Assembly (NCBI GenBank): GCA_020635235.1
Contig: JACKAF010000004.1
Location: forward strand, 62,001 to 126,000
Reading direction: 5' to 3'
DNA from: Pseudobdellovibrionaceae bacterium
GTDB lineage: Bacteria > Bdellovibrionota > FAC87 > UBA2466 > JACKAF01
Length of the DNA: 64,000 bases
Numbering within the stretch: position 1 is the first letter of the stretch; each line of letters opens with the position of its first letter. This document shows, in pieces, positions 26,066 to 34,384 of the stretch. The position numbers were made by a program, and so were the translations under genes. A model generated the notes under the pieces. The model had not been told where the DNA came from and did no database searches. It was given only the letters and a program-made list of their open reading frames with translations.

Positions 26066-27034
26066 ATGTTGCTTCAAGTCCGTGACCTGCGCACCTACTT
26101 TGATACCGAAGAAGGCACCGTGAAAGCGGTGGACGGTATTAGTTTTGATCTGAATGCCGGAAGGACCCTCGGGATAGTAGGTGAATCCGGTTGCGGCAAG
26201 AGTGTTACGGCGATGAGTTTGCTCCGCTTGCTCCCGACCCCACCTGCCCGGCACGCGAGCGGGGAGATATTGTTCCAAGGGGAAGACCTGCTCGGAAAAG
26301 ATCCCGAGGCAATGCGCGCCGTACGTGGGCGTGAGCTCGCCGTTATTTTTCAAGAACCAATGACCTCTTTAAATCCGGTCTACACGGTGGGCTTTCAAAT
26401 TGCCGAGGCGATTCAGAATCACTATCCGGAGAAACCTGCGGATGCGGTGAAGGAGCGTGTTCTTGAGTTGCTCGGTCGTGTGGGCATTGCCGATGCCGCG
26501 AATCGTTTCGACAGCTACCCGCACCAGCTAAGCGGCGGAATGCGCCAGCGGATCATGATTGCCATGGCTTTGGCATGCGATCCCAAGCTTCTCATCGCGG
26601 ACGAGCCGACGACAGCCTTAGACGTTACGATCCAGGCCCAGATTCTCGAACTGATGACGAAACTCAAAACGGAAATGGGCATGTCGGTCATACTCATCAC
26701 CCACGACATGGGAGTGATCGCAGAGATGGTGGATGAAGTGATCGTCATGTACGCTGGAAAAATTGTGGAGCGGGCCGCTGTCGGCGAACTATTCGCACGC
26801 CCCTTACACCCTTACAGCCGCGGACTTCTGGCCTCGATCCCTTCTATGCAGAAAAGAGGCGAACGGCTAAATACCATCCCAGGGCAGGTTCCGCCGCTCA
26901 CCCAACTCCCGAAAGGCTGTGCCTTTCAAGATCGTTGTCCACTCGTCAAACCTCACTGCCGGGAAAAGGATCCTGTTTTGGAAAGCAAATCTGAGGGGCA
27001 TTGGGTTAGTTGTTTTGAGGTGGGAGCGTTGTGA
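26066..27034 (+). CDS. dppD: Peptide/nickel ABC transporter ATP-binding protein, DppD/OppD type
   Basis: ATPase of a dipeptide/oligopeptide importer. Walker A GESGCGKS (about residue 38), signature LSGGMRQR (about 155) and Walker [13 protein letters not shown] (about 173) are intact, and the C-terminal oligopeptide-transporter region with four cysteines ([15 protein letters not shown]) is present, which in this family can bind an iron-sulfur cluster. The 322-residue length is typical. It overlaps dppF by four bases. No permease or binding-protein genes are adjacent. Confidence 0.93.
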   Translation: MLLQVRDLRTYFDTEEGTVKAVDGISFDLNAGRTLGIVGESGCGKSVTAMSLLRLLPTPPARHASGEILFQGEDLLGKDPEAMRAVRGRELAVIFQEPMTSLNPVYTVGFQIAEAIQNHYPEKPADAVKERVLELLGRVGIADAANRFDSYPHQLSGGMRQRIMIAMALACDPKLLIADEPTTALDVTIQAQILELMTKLKTEMGMSVILITHDMGVIAEMVDEVIVMYAGKIVERAAVGELFARPLHPYSRGLLASIPSMQKRGERLNTIPGQVPPLTQLPKGCAFQDRCPLVKPHCREKDPVLESKSEGHWVSCFEVGAL

Positions 27035-28002
27035 GTACGCTTTTGGAGATACGGAATCTGGTGAAGAACTTCCCTGTGGGAGAAGGTCTTTTTGGAGCCA
27101 AAAGTGAGATCCAGGCGGTGCAGGGAGTGAGCTTTGCGATCAACAAGGGGGAAACTCTTGGCTTGGTCGGTGAGTCCGGTTGCGGGAAAACGACGCTAGG
27201 ACGCTGTCTCCTGCGATTGATTGAACCCACTTCGGGTCAGGTTTTTTACGACGGGACGGACGTGACCGCGTTGACTCCCGGAGACTTAAAAGCCTTCCGC
27301 CGGCGTATGCAGATCATTTTTCAAGATCCTTTTTCTTCACTCAACCCTAGAATGACCATTGGGAAGATTATAGAGGAGCCCCTCATTATCCACAGGATGC
27401 ATGGCGATGCGGCGGGACGCCGAAAGCGAGTGGCGGAGTTGATGGAGCTTGTAGGGTTGAACCCGTCGACAATGTTGCGTTACCCGCATGAGTTTAGCGG
27501 AGGCCAGCGTCAGCGTATTGGGATCGCGCGCGCCCTTGCTGTCGAGCCTGAGTTTTTGGTTTGTGATGAGCCGGTGAGTGCACTAGACGTCTCTATCCAG
27601 GCGCAGATAGTCAATCTTCTCATGGACCTCCAGAAAAGCCTCGGACTCACATACCTTTTCATCTCTCACGACTTGCGTGTGGTGGAACATATCAGCCACC
27701 GCGTGGCCGTTATGTATCTTGGCAAGGTGGTTGAATCCGCGAGTAGCCAGTCCCTCTATTCTCGCCCGCAACACCCCTACACACAGGCACTACTTTCTGC
27801 AGTACCCAATCCCGATCCGTCCGTAAAAAAACACCGGATTGTTCTTGAAGGCGATCTGCCTAGCCCAAGCGCGCCGCCTACGGGGTGCCATTTTCACCCT
27901 CGATGTTTTTTGCGTGAAGAACGCTGTCAAAAAGAAGAGCCCGAACTGAAGTCCTTGGAAGCCGACTCCCAGCATTGCGTTTCTTGCCTAGTGGTAAAGT
28001 GA
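27031..28002 (+). CDS. dppF: Peptide ABC transporter ATP-binding protein, DppF/OppF type
   Basis: Second ATPase of the peptide importer, pairing with DppD. Walker [10 protein letters not shown] (about residue 48), signature [10 protein letters not shown] (about 156), Walker [13 protein letters not shown], and the C-terminal GCHFHPRC cysteine motif are present. The start is GTG in the ATGA-like overlap with dppD. Partner permeases and substrate-binding protein must be encoded elsewhere. It converges with and overlaps (15 bases) the pseudo-receiver gene. Confidence 0.93.
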   Translation: MSTLLEIRNLVKNFPVGEGLFGAKSEIQAVQGVSFAINKGETLGLVGESGCGKTTLGRCLLRLIEPTSGQVFYDGTDVTALTPGDLKAFRRRMQIIFQDPFSSLNPRMTIGKIIEEPLIIHRMHGDAAGRRKRVAELMELVGLNPSTMLRYPHEFSGGQRQRIGIARALAVEPEFLVCDEPVSALDVSIQAQIVNLLMDLQKSLGLTYLFISHDLRVVEHISHRVAVMYLGKVVESASSQSLYSRPQHPYTQALLSAVPNPDPSVKKHRIVLEGDLPSPSAPPTGCHFHPRCFLREERCQKEEPELKSLEADSQHCVSCLVVK

Positions 28003-28452
28003 AAATTGTGTCTGAAGTTTGAGTAGGACTTCCAGAGTTTCTTTGAGCTCCTCGCGGTGAAGGGGGCACTGAAGCGCATCGGAGACGCCTGCCGCATAGG
28101 CCTCCTTGATCTGCTTGCGCGTGCTTTCCGGATCGGCGCCTTCTCTAAAAGACAGGATGATGGGGACCTCAAAGGTTTCCGCAAGCTGTCGAATCAGCGC
28201 CACCGGAGTGGCCCAACTGAGCCAGGATTCTACGAAAACCACGTCGGGGTAGGCAGAGTCGAAGAGTCGGGTCATTTCCGGGACGGACGAAGCGTGCCGG
28301 ACGTCAAATAGCCGGTAGGATTCGAGTAGATCCAGCCACTCCACGCCTTCAGAAATGTAGAATAGCGTTGGTCGCCCCTGGGCACGCTGCCGGCGAAACT
28401 CAGCCAGATCGACCACGTTGGGGGTGTTCGCCCCTTTGTGTTTCTCGCTCAA
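27988..28452 (-). CDS. Receiver-like protein without the phosphoacceptor aspartate
   Basis: A 154-residue protein with CheY-like strand and helix pattern from about residue 28. The strand that normally ends in the phosphorylated Asp reads PDVVFVESW, with Glu-Ser in its place, and the later switch Lys is not obvious, so this is likely a phosphorylation-independent pseudo-receiver. The N-terminal 25 residues are basic and disordered. The start is TTG 28452 behind GGGGGA. It is divergent from a true response regulator at 28653, which suggests a signalling neighbourhood. Confidence 0.6.
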   Translation of the reverse strand: MSEKHKGANTPNVVDLAEFRRQRAQGRPTLFYISEGVEWLDLLESYRLFDVRHASSVPEMTRLFDSAYPDVVFVESWLSWATPVALIRQLAETFEVPIILSFREGADPESTRKQIKEAYAAGVSDALQCPLHREELKETLEVLLKLQTQFSLYH

Positions 28453-28652
28453 GTCGTTTTTCCCCCCAAACCCATGTTAGTAAAAACGTTCCGGGAATCA
28501 AAAGAATTCTTGAGAAAAATCCATATTTTGATGGCGCGACGCGTGCTTTTGCGGGCCTCTTGAGCCTGGTGCGGGGCGGGGCGGCAGCCCAAAGTCGGAA
28601 GAATGTTAAGAGATTTTGCTGTTTTCCGATAAGGTCATAGAGGAACCGTCCT

Positions 28653-29366
28653 ATGGATAAAATTCTGGTCATTGAGGATAACAAGGATTACCAGTTCTTG
28701 ATTCAGTCCACGCTGTCTTCCGAATTCAAGGTGATTTGCGCTGATAACGGAAAGCAGGGGATTGAGCTCGCAAAGGAACACAACCCGACGTTGATTCTGC
28801 TTGATATCACGCTGGGCGATGTTGATGGCTTTGAAATCTGCCACCTGTTCCGGAGCCAGAAAGAAACCTCACAGACCCCCATCATTTTTCTTTCATCCCG
28901 AAACGATGCTCATAGCAAAGTAATGGGATTTGATCTTGGGGCGGACGACTACGTGGAAAAGCCTTTCAACGGTGAAGAACTCAAAGCGCGAGTTCGTACC
29001 CGCATTCGTCAGAATCAGGCACGTCGAGAGAATGTTTCCACGTACGAAGTGCAGGGGCTTAGAATCGACTTCCTAGGGCACCGCGTGTTTATCGAAGAAC
29101 GCGAAGTCCCGTTCTCCGCTTTGGAGTTCAAGCTTTTGTCCTACTTTGTGAGGAACCCTGATCGGGTTCTTAGCCGCGAACGCATCCTCAACAATGTTTG
29201 GGGCGTGGATACTTTTGTGACCGATCGCGTAGTGGATTCCCACATTCGTAGCATTCGAAAGAAACTCGGTGCGTACAAAGATCACATTGAATCCATCTAC
29301 GGAGAGGGGTACCGCTTCAATCCGAGTCCCCTTTCTTCTTCAAAAAACAAATCTGAAGCCGCCTAA
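28653..29366 (+). CDS. OmpR/PhoB-family response regulator
   Basis: Receiver domain at residues 1-120 with the acidic pair ED (residues 8-9), phosphoacceptor in LILLDITLGD (about Asp51), and VEKPF switch Lys; then a winged-helix DNA-binding domain at about 130-230 with RVVDSHIRSIRKKLG recognition helix and YGEGYRF wing. The 237-residue length is standard. GAGGA precedes the ATG. No histidine kinase is adjacent, so it is an orphan; the membrane PilZ gene downstream appears to have its own promoter. Confidence 0.93.
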   Translation: MDKILVIEDNKDYQFLIQSTLSSEFKVICADNGKQGIELAKEHNPTLILLDITLGDVDGFEICHLFRSQKETSQTPIIFLSSRNDAHSKVMGFDLGADDYVEKPFNGEELKARVRTRIRQNQARRENVSTYEVQGLRIDFLGHRVFIEEREVPFSALEFKLLSYFVRNPDRVLSRERILNNVWGVDTFVTDRVVDSHIRSIRKKLGAYKDHIESIYGEGYRFNPSPLSSSKNKSEAA

Positions 29367-29385
29367 GTACAAGCGCAATCCCCAC

Positions 29386-29394
29386 TGATATAAT
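29386..29394 (+). promoter_or_regulatory. Extended -10 promoter of the membrane PilZ gene
   Basis: TGA followed by a perfect TATAAT (29389-29394), an extended -10. The GTG start at 29403 lies eight bases downstream with no ribosome site, implying a leader of only one or two bases. Confidence 0.55.
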
Positions 29395-29402
29395 AAAAAA
29401 CT

Positions 29403-30071
29403 GTGAGACGCCGTCCCATAGCTTTGACCTTCTGTGCTTTGGTCTTCTTGTATTTTCCCATTCAATGGGGGCTGCAAGTCTGGAGGGGGCACCCGGTTTA
29501 CTTCGGGGACGTGCTTTTTTCGTTATTGTTACCGTCTGTGCTTCTTGTAGGGCTCCTGCGAGTCGCCCGAGTGGGCTGGTACACGCTCATTGCCTTTGGT
29601 TTTCTTTGGGGAGCTCGGGATCTGTACATTTACTACAGCAGCCAAGGGGCGAATCTGGCGCCCATTGTCATCCACCTCTTTATCTATTTAGTGAGTCTGA
29701 GCTACTTCATTAACCCTCGTGTTCGCCACTTGTATTTTGATCCGAGAATGCATTGGTGGAAAACTAAGCAGCGTTTTGAAACCCACATGCCGACGATTGT
29801 TCGCCATCAGGGTGAGTGGTTTTACCCCATCATGCGCAACATTTCCGAAGGGGGATGCTTTTTGGAAATCCCACACGGCATGCTAGTGAGCGACCAATTG
29901 GATATTCACGTCCCGCTACCTGAGCCCCTCAACGTACCCGTCATCAAGGCGAAGGGGGAAATCCGTTGGGTTTCCAAAGACCCGCTGCGAATGGGCCTGG
30001 GTGTGCAGTTCAACGCCCTTCCCCGCGAGCAGAGCCGCGCGCTAAAGTCCTTTGTTCGCAAACAACTCTAA
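29403..30071 (+). CDS. Membrane protein with C-terminal PilZ domain
   Basis: Four or so membrane segments fill residues 5-100, followed by a PilZ domain at about 118-220. The second cyclic-di-GMP motif is present as NISEGGCFLE, and a typical RMGLGVQF strand follows. The first motif, RxxxR, reads as RFETH, with His in place of the second Arg, so binding of cyclic-di-GMP is uncertain. The start is GTG, probably leaderless. It could link the second messenger to an envelope process; nothing in the sequence says which. Confidence 0.82.
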   Translation: MRRRPIALTFCALVFLYFPIQWGLQVWRGHPVYFGDVLFSLLLPSVLLVGLLRVARVGWYTLIAFGFLWGARDLYIYYSSQGANLAPIVIHLFIYLVSLSYFINPRVRHLYFDPRMHWWKTKQRFETHMPTIVRHQGEWFYPIMRNISEGGCFLEIPHGMLVSDQLDIHVPLPEPLNVPVIKAKGEIRWVSKDPLRMGLGVQFNALPREQSRALKSFVRKQL

Positions 30072-30126
30072 TCTCCTACGACGTTGCTCCCCCGACAAGG
30101 CGTTTGCCGGAAGGCCTCCTATCCCG

Positions 30127-30132
30127 TATAAA
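30127..30132 (+). promoter_or_regulatory. -10-like element upstream of kamD
   Basis: TATAAA ends eight bases before the kamD ATG at 30141, with no Shine-Dalgarno sequence in between. A leader of about two bases is implied if this is the promoter. Confidence 0.35.
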
Positions 30133-30140
30133 TCGGCCTT

Positions 30141-31721
30141 ATGGCTTTTAGTGCGTCATTGCCCCTTTCGAAGACAAAAATCGCCCGTTGCCGAGCCGTA
30201 GCCCGATCCATCGGGGACGAAGTGGCCGCCCTTGTTCGGCAACACTCTACGGTTGGCGTGGAACGTACTTTCTTGCGGCTTCTGGGATTAAACAGCGCTA
30301 CCCAACAGGAAGAAGGCTTGTTGTACCCGACCTCCAACTTCATTGTGGATCAGGTGGAACGGGCAGGGCGATTGGAAGAGGGCAGTTTGTACTGGATCGC
30401 GAATGCCATGCTCTCCGAAAACTGTAGCTTGGGGGACTTGGAGGCCGCCGTTCTGGCCGGCAAGCTGGACGTCGGTACTATCGAAGCCCAACCCAGGGCC
30501 GCGGTACTTAAAGTAGGGACGCGCCTCGCACGGGAAGCGGTCGCCGGATTGAGATCGCGCGTAAAAAATAGGGCCAAGATCAAAAAGGCCTTGAAGGATC
30601 CCGCCAAACTCAAGCGCCCTCTTCTTTATCAAATCGTCGCCACCGGAAACATTTACGAAGACGTTCTTCAGGCCAAAAGCGCCGTAATGGATGGGATTGA
30701 AATTGTCGCTGTGATCCGCAGTACGGCGCAAAGTCTTCTCGATTACATTCCACAGGGCGCGACTACCGAGGGCTTTGGCGGCACCTACGCGACGCAGGAA
30801 AACTTTCGCATCATGCGTGCTGCACTCGATGAGGTCGGCGCCGAGCAGAACAAGTACATTCGATTGACCAATTATGCTTCTGGTCTCTGCATGGCGGAGA
30901 TTAGTCTACTGGCCTCAATAGAAGGCCTCGATTGTCTTTTGAATGATGCAATGTATGGCATTCTTTTCAGAGACATTAACCCTATCCGCACGCTCGTGGA
31001 TCAGCATTTTTCCCGGCTGTTGTGCGCCCAAAGTGGCATTTGGATCATGACGGGTGAAGACAACTACATGAAAACGACAGATGCGGTGAAGAGTGGCGAT
31101 TCTGTGCTGGCGTCTGAATTCATCAATGAGCGGACGGCGTTGAACGCGGGTTTACCCACCTCTCAAATGGCGCTCGGCCACGCGATGGAGATGAACCCGC
31201 AATATGAAAAAGTAATCCTGATGGAATTGGCCCGCGCTCAGATGACGCGTCAGATTTTTCCAGAAAGCCCTCTTAAGTACATGTGCAATACCAAGTACAA
31301 GACGGGCGATATATTATCGAGTCACGTCGTGGACGCTGTATTTAACCTTCTCGGAGCGTTTACCAATCAAGGGGTGCTTTTGCTTGGTATGCCAACGGAG
31401 GCTGTACACACGCCGTGGCTTTCCGATCGCAGTTTGAGCGCCCGCAACGCACAATATATAGTTAACGGTGCCGCGGGAATGGGAAATGAACTGGGTTACC
31501 GCTCTGACGGTTTCATGGCGACCTTTGCGCAAAAGGTGCTTGATGACGCTGTTAGGCTGCTTGAGAAAATCGAGAAACTTGGTTTTTTGAAGGCGATCGA
31601 GCGCGGTTATTTTGCTGATGTGAAGCGACCCACCCCGGGAGGGAAGGGAGCAAAGGGAGTGTTTAAAGTTGGCCCGAAGTACTTCAACCCTTTTTACGAA
31701 ATGATGGGCAGTCGGATATAG
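30141..31721 (+). CDS. kamD: Lysine 5,6-aminomutase alpha subunit
   Basis: Large subunit of the adenosylcobalamin- and PLP-dependent enzyme that moves the terminal amino group of D-lysine or L-beta-lysine (family also covers D-ornithine 4,5-aminomutase). The 526 residues match the family along the length, with recognisable segments such as PQGATTEGFGGTYAT, TGEDNYMKT and GMPTEAVHTPWLSDRS. The stop is directly followed by the kamE ATG. The fermentative partners usually next to it (KamB/KamC, 3,5-diaminohexanoate dehydrogenase, cleavage enzyme) are absent; a MoxR/VWA module follows instead. Confidence 0.93.
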   Translation: MAFSASLPLSKTKIARCRAVARSIGDEVAALVRQHSTVGVERTFLRLLGLNSATQQEEGLLYPTSNFIVDQVERAGRLEEGSLYWIANAMLSENCSLGDLEAAVLAGKLDVGTIEAQPRAAVLKVGTRLAREAVAGLRSRVKNRAKIKKALKDPAKLKRPLLYQIVATGNIYEDVLQAKSAVMDGIEIVAVIRSTAQSLLDYIPQGATTEGFGGTYATQENFRIMRAALDEVGAEQNKYIRLTNYASGLCMAEISLLASIEGLDCLLNDAMYGILFRDINPIRTLVDQHFSRLLCAQSGIWIMTGEDNYMKTTDAVKSGDSVLASEFINERTALNAGLPTSQMALGHAMEMNPQYEKVILMELARAQMTRQIFPESPLKYMCNTKYKTGDILSSHVVDAVFNLLGAFTNQGVLLLGMPTEAVHTPWLSDRSLSARNAQYIVNGAAGMGNELGYRSDGFMATFAQKVLDDAVRLLEKIEKLGFLKAIERGYFADVKRPTPGGKGAKGVFKVGPKYFNPFYEMMGSRI

Positions 31722-32477
31722 ATGAACGAAATCGACTACAAGAATTTAGTCCCTTATGGGGATACGACGGGCGATGGTGCGCTCCAGCTGAGCTTTACCT
31801 TTCCGGTCGAACCTTCACCGAAGGCCCAGGAAGCCGCCGCGCAGATGGTCCGGGATTGGGGCTTTAGCGACGTGAAAGTCGCTCACATGTCCTCAGTGGG
31901 TGTCGGCTACGCCTATTTTGTAATATTTTGCCGAACCCAAAGAGGCGTAAATTTCGAAAAAGTTGAAGTACCTGAGCTCACCGGGCAACGACTGAACTAC
32001 AAAGAGATCGACAAGCGGATACTGGAGGAGATCGGACGACCGATTCGCGTGGTCGGGGCTAATACTGGCTTTGATGCCCACACAGTAGGCTTGGACGCGA
32101 TACTTAACATGAAGGGCTTTGACGGGGATGTGGGGCTTGAACGCTACAAGGGCTTTTCCACGGTCAACATGGGTAGCCAGGTGCTCCCGGCGGAGTTGAT
32201 CGATCGCGCGATAAAAGAGAAGGCGGACGCCATACTAATTTCCAAAATAGTGACTCAAAAAGATATCCACATTGCGGATATGAAAGATGTCATATTACAC
32301 TTACGTAAGCGGGGCATGGAAAAGCGATTTATTTTGGTTGTGGGTGGCCCGCGTGTAACCCATAAACTGGCACTGGAAATGGGGTATGACGCTGGGTTTT
32401 CCATCGGATCCTACCCAAGTGATGTCGCCTATTTCTTGCTAGAAAAGATGCTAGAGCGTCTTGGGAAAAAGAAATGA
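31722..32477 (+). CDS. kamE: Lysine 5,6-aminomutase beta subunit (cobalamin-binding)
   Basis: The small subunit carries the B12-binding domain and the lysine that holds PLP. The base-off motif FDAHTVG (DxHxxG) is at about residue 112, and later NMGSQVLP and VVGGPRVTH segments fit the cobalamin domain. The 251-residue length is typical of KamE. It starts one base after the kamD stop and overlaps the MoxR gene by four bases (ATGA). I could not place the PLP lysine with certainty; a Lys lies in ERYKGF just before NMGSQV. Confidence 0.93.
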   Translation: MNEIDYKNLVPYGDTTGDGALQLSFTFPVEPSPKAQEAAAQMVRDWGFSDVKVAHMSSVGVGYAYFVIFCRTQRGVNFEKVEVPELTGQRLNYKEIDKRILEEIGRPIRVVGANTGFDAHTVGLDAILNMKGFDGDVGLERYKGFSTVNMGSQVLPAELIDRAIKEKADAILISKIVTQKDIHIADMKDVILHLRKRGMEKRFILVVGGPRVTHKLALEMGYDAGFSIGSYPSDVAYFLLEKMLERLGKKK

Positions 32478-33280
32478 AAATCATCGGCCGAAGCAAAGAA
32501 TCGGACCAAATCAAAAAAGCTCTTAAACTCGGGCGAAACCTCCTCGTGGAAGGCCCGGTGGGAGTAGGGAAAACGTTCCTTATTCAGAACCTACTAAAAG
32601 ACGCCAAGAAAAAATTTGTTAGAGTCGATGGGGATACCCGCTACACCGAGCAGAAACTCACTGGGTGGTTCGATCCTCCAATAGTCCTAAAGAAGGGTTA
32701 CGTGAAAGAGGCTTTTGTAGAGGGCCCACTGGTACAAGCGATGCGTGAAGGGCAAGTGCTCTTCATCAACGAACTCAACCGAATGCCTGAAGCCGTACAG
32801 AACATTTTGCTTCCCGCGATGGACGAGCGCATGATCGTTCTTCCGAAATTGGGGGAGATAAGCGCTAAGGCAGGGTTTAGCGTTGTAGCGACACAGAATC
32901 CGAAGGAGTTTACCGCGACCCACGCCCTTTCAGAGGCTTTGCTGGATCGCTTTGAGATGATTCACCTGGATTATCAGGATGAAAAAGACGAGTTTGAGAT
33001 CCTCAAACAGGAAGTCGGCGGTAACGGCAAGTCCGATGCGCTTGCGAAAGCCTTGCAGGTGGTGCGTGCCACGCGGGAACACGCGGGTGTAAAGCGGGGA
33101 GCCAGTGTTCGGGCCGCCATCGCGGTGGGACGCCTGATGGATGGGGGACTCAACTTTGAGGATGCTTGTTTGATGGCTCTTCCCAGCAGAATCGAGCTAA
33201 CGAGCTCCGGTACTGATGCCCGAGAATTGATCCAGAAACTTATTCAGGATCCCAATCAGTTCGAAAAAAAAAAGAATTAG
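32474..33280 (+). CDS. MoxR-family AAA+ ATPase coupled to lysine aminomutase
   Basis: A 268-residue MoxR-type AAA+ protein: Walker A GPVGVGKT (about residue 28), Walker B VLFINELNR (about 95), sensor 1 VATQNP and the LLDRF arginine motif. MoxR ATPases work with VWA proteins to remodel or load cofactors into enzymes (CbbQ/CbbO, NorQ/NorD). It is coupled to kamE by an ATGA overlap. The C-terminus ends QFEKKKN at a ten-A run just before TAG; a -1 shift on this run would continue into the VWA frame and yield about 564 residues. Confidence 0.9.
   Translation: MKIIGRSKESDQIKKALKLGRNLLVEGPVGVGKTFLIQNLLKDAKKKFVRVDGDTRYTEQKLTGWFDPPIVLKKGYVKEAFVEGPLVQAMREGQVLFINELNRMPEAVQNILLPAMDERMIVLPKLGEISAKAGFSVVATQNPKEFTATHALSEALLDRFEMIHLDYQDEKDEFEILKQEVGGNGKSDALAKALQVVRATREHAGVKRGASVRAAIAVGRLMDGGLNFEDACLMALPSRIELTSSGTDARELIQKLIQDPNQFEKKKN
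33264..33274 (+). other. Slippery A10-G tract at the MoxR/VWA junction
   Basis: Ten A followed by G, read in the MoxR frame as GAA AAA AAA AAG, contains the heptamer A AAA AAG, the -1 frameshift site known from dnaX. The MoxR stop follows six bases later. The -1 frame is open from 33217 to the VWA stop at 34167. A run of ten A can also cause transcriptional slippage. I see no strong upstream Shine-Dalgarno stimulator or downstream stem. A homopolymer sequencing error would look the same. Confidence 0.55.
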
Positions 33281-33402
33281 CTTTTAAGAAAACGCCCTTT
33301 TCTCCGCGCCGCTTCACCAAGACTTTCCTTCCTCCTGAGCTCGCCCATACTGTCGAAGAGGAGGCCTTTACAGGCGAAGATCTAGGCGAACGTACCGACG
33401 AA

Positions 33403-34167
33403 TTGCGCGCGCTGTTTCTCCGTCGATCGACCCAGCTTCGAAACGATCCCGTCTTGGATAAACGTCTTGTGGATCTCGTTCTGTCCCATGCCCGCTCGAT
33501 CGTCGCCCACCCGGCCAAGCCAATGAAACGGGAACTGCTGAGTTTTTTCAGCAATCCCATGGGCGAGATAGCGCTTGAAGAAAGTTTGGAAGAGAATCCG
33601 AGCCTTGACGAGATCGAGAGCATTTGGGTCGAGTGCCAAAGAGAAAAGAGTTTTCCGTGTGTGACAATGCTCGACTGCAGTTTCTCCATGGCAGGCGACA
33701 AGCATTTGCTTTCCAGCGTTGCGGTGGCGGTCTTGTTGTTGGAGGTGCCTGTCCAGGATACTTCGCTCGTCGTTTTTGGGTCGCAAGCCAGAAGCCTTAA
33801 GGCACTGAAAGAAAATCAGCGGAGGGAGAACACCGTACTTGAGTTCCTCAAATTAAAGCCCGCGGGTTTTACGAATATTGCGAAAGGTCTGGAAGAGGGA
33901 CTGGCACAACTGAATGCGGGCCGGGCCGCCAAACGAAAGATTGGAATCTTGGCGACAGACGGACGCAGCACGGAAGGGGAAGATCCGTTGGATGTGGCCC
34001 GACGCTTTGATCAATTGATAGTTTTGCATTTGCATGGTCCGGGAAGTCATTTGGAGGCATCTCAGAAGCTTGCCGAGGCGGGCGGCGGAACCTGCTTGGA
34101 AGTAGAAAATTTTGGGCAGTTGCCGCGGCGCCTGTACGAAGCGCTGCGGGCGCTGGCCCGGGCTTAA
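33403..34167 (+). CDS. VWA-domain protein, MoxR partner (coding probably begins at 33274 by frameshift)
   Basis: A von Willebrand A domain with intact MIDAS: MLDCSFSMAG (DxSxS), GFTNI (Thr) and LATDGRST (Asp). From the first possible start, TTG 33403, it has 254 residues, but that TTG has no ribosome site, and the 43 codons upstream in the same frame (33274-33402) are open and protein-like (containing PFSPRRFTKTFLPPELAH). No ATG, GTG, TTG or CTG exists in frame between 33217 and 33403. I therefore think it is made mainly as a MoxR fusion by -1 shift, or less likely as an N-terminally short form. Confidence 0.8.
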   Translation: MRALFLRRSTQLRNDPVLDKRLVDLVLSHARSIVAHPAKPMKRELLSFFSNPMGEIALEESLEENPSLDEIESIWVECQREKSFPCVTMLDCSFSMAGDKHLLSSVAVAVLLLEVPVQDTSLVVFGSQARSLKALKENQRRENTVLEFLKLKPAGFTNIAKGLEEGLAQLNAGRAAKRKIGILATDGRSTEGEDPLDVARRFDQLIVLHLHGPGSHLEASQKLAEAGGGTCLEVENFGQLPRRLYEALRALARA

Positions 34168-34359
34168 TTAGAATTCCGGCGCGTCGGGTTTGCTGCAACT
34201 GGCGCACGGGGAGGCGACCTGCCGCGCGAGGCCAGTCCAAAAATTGTAGATCTTTAGATTAGAATTGCGGATGATTACCGCGACGGTCACGGCCAACATT
34301 ACTACCATGAGGATATATTCCAATACCGCCTGTCCCCGCGATCGCGAATCTTTCCTCAT
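34168..34359 (-). CDS. Flp-type (class IVb) pilin precursor
   Basis: A 63-residue protein with the Flp prepilin signature: basic leader, then RG-QAVLEY, where cleavage after Gly leaves Glu at +5 and Tyr at +6, followed by a hydrophobic helix of about 20 residues. Such pilins form tight-adherence pili assembled by Tad machinery. The C-terminus has two nearby cysteines (PCASCSK), possibly a disulfide or metal site, which is unusual. No tad or cpa genes are adjacent. The start at ATG 34359 has no ribosome site; TATAAT lies six bases upstream. It abuts the VWA stop. Confidence 0.82.
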   Translation of the reverse strand: MRKDSRSRGQAVLEYILMVVMLAVTVAVIIRNSNLKIYNFWTGLARQVASPCASCSKPDAPEF

Positions 34360-34365
34360 CCATTT

Positions 34366-34371
34366 ATTATA
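34366..34371 (-). promoter_or_regulatory. -10 element of the pilin gene, possible leaderless start
   Basis: A perfect TATAAT on the minus strand ends six bases before the pilin ATG; a TTGGTC lies 16 bases further upstream as a weak -35. Transcription would start on the A of the ATG. Confidence 0.5.
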
Positions 34372-34384
34372 CCTGGTTTGGTAG

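Noticed and set aside
26066..28002. A complete peptide-uptake operon
   Set aside because: Only the two ATPases are present; no permease or binding protein is adjacent.
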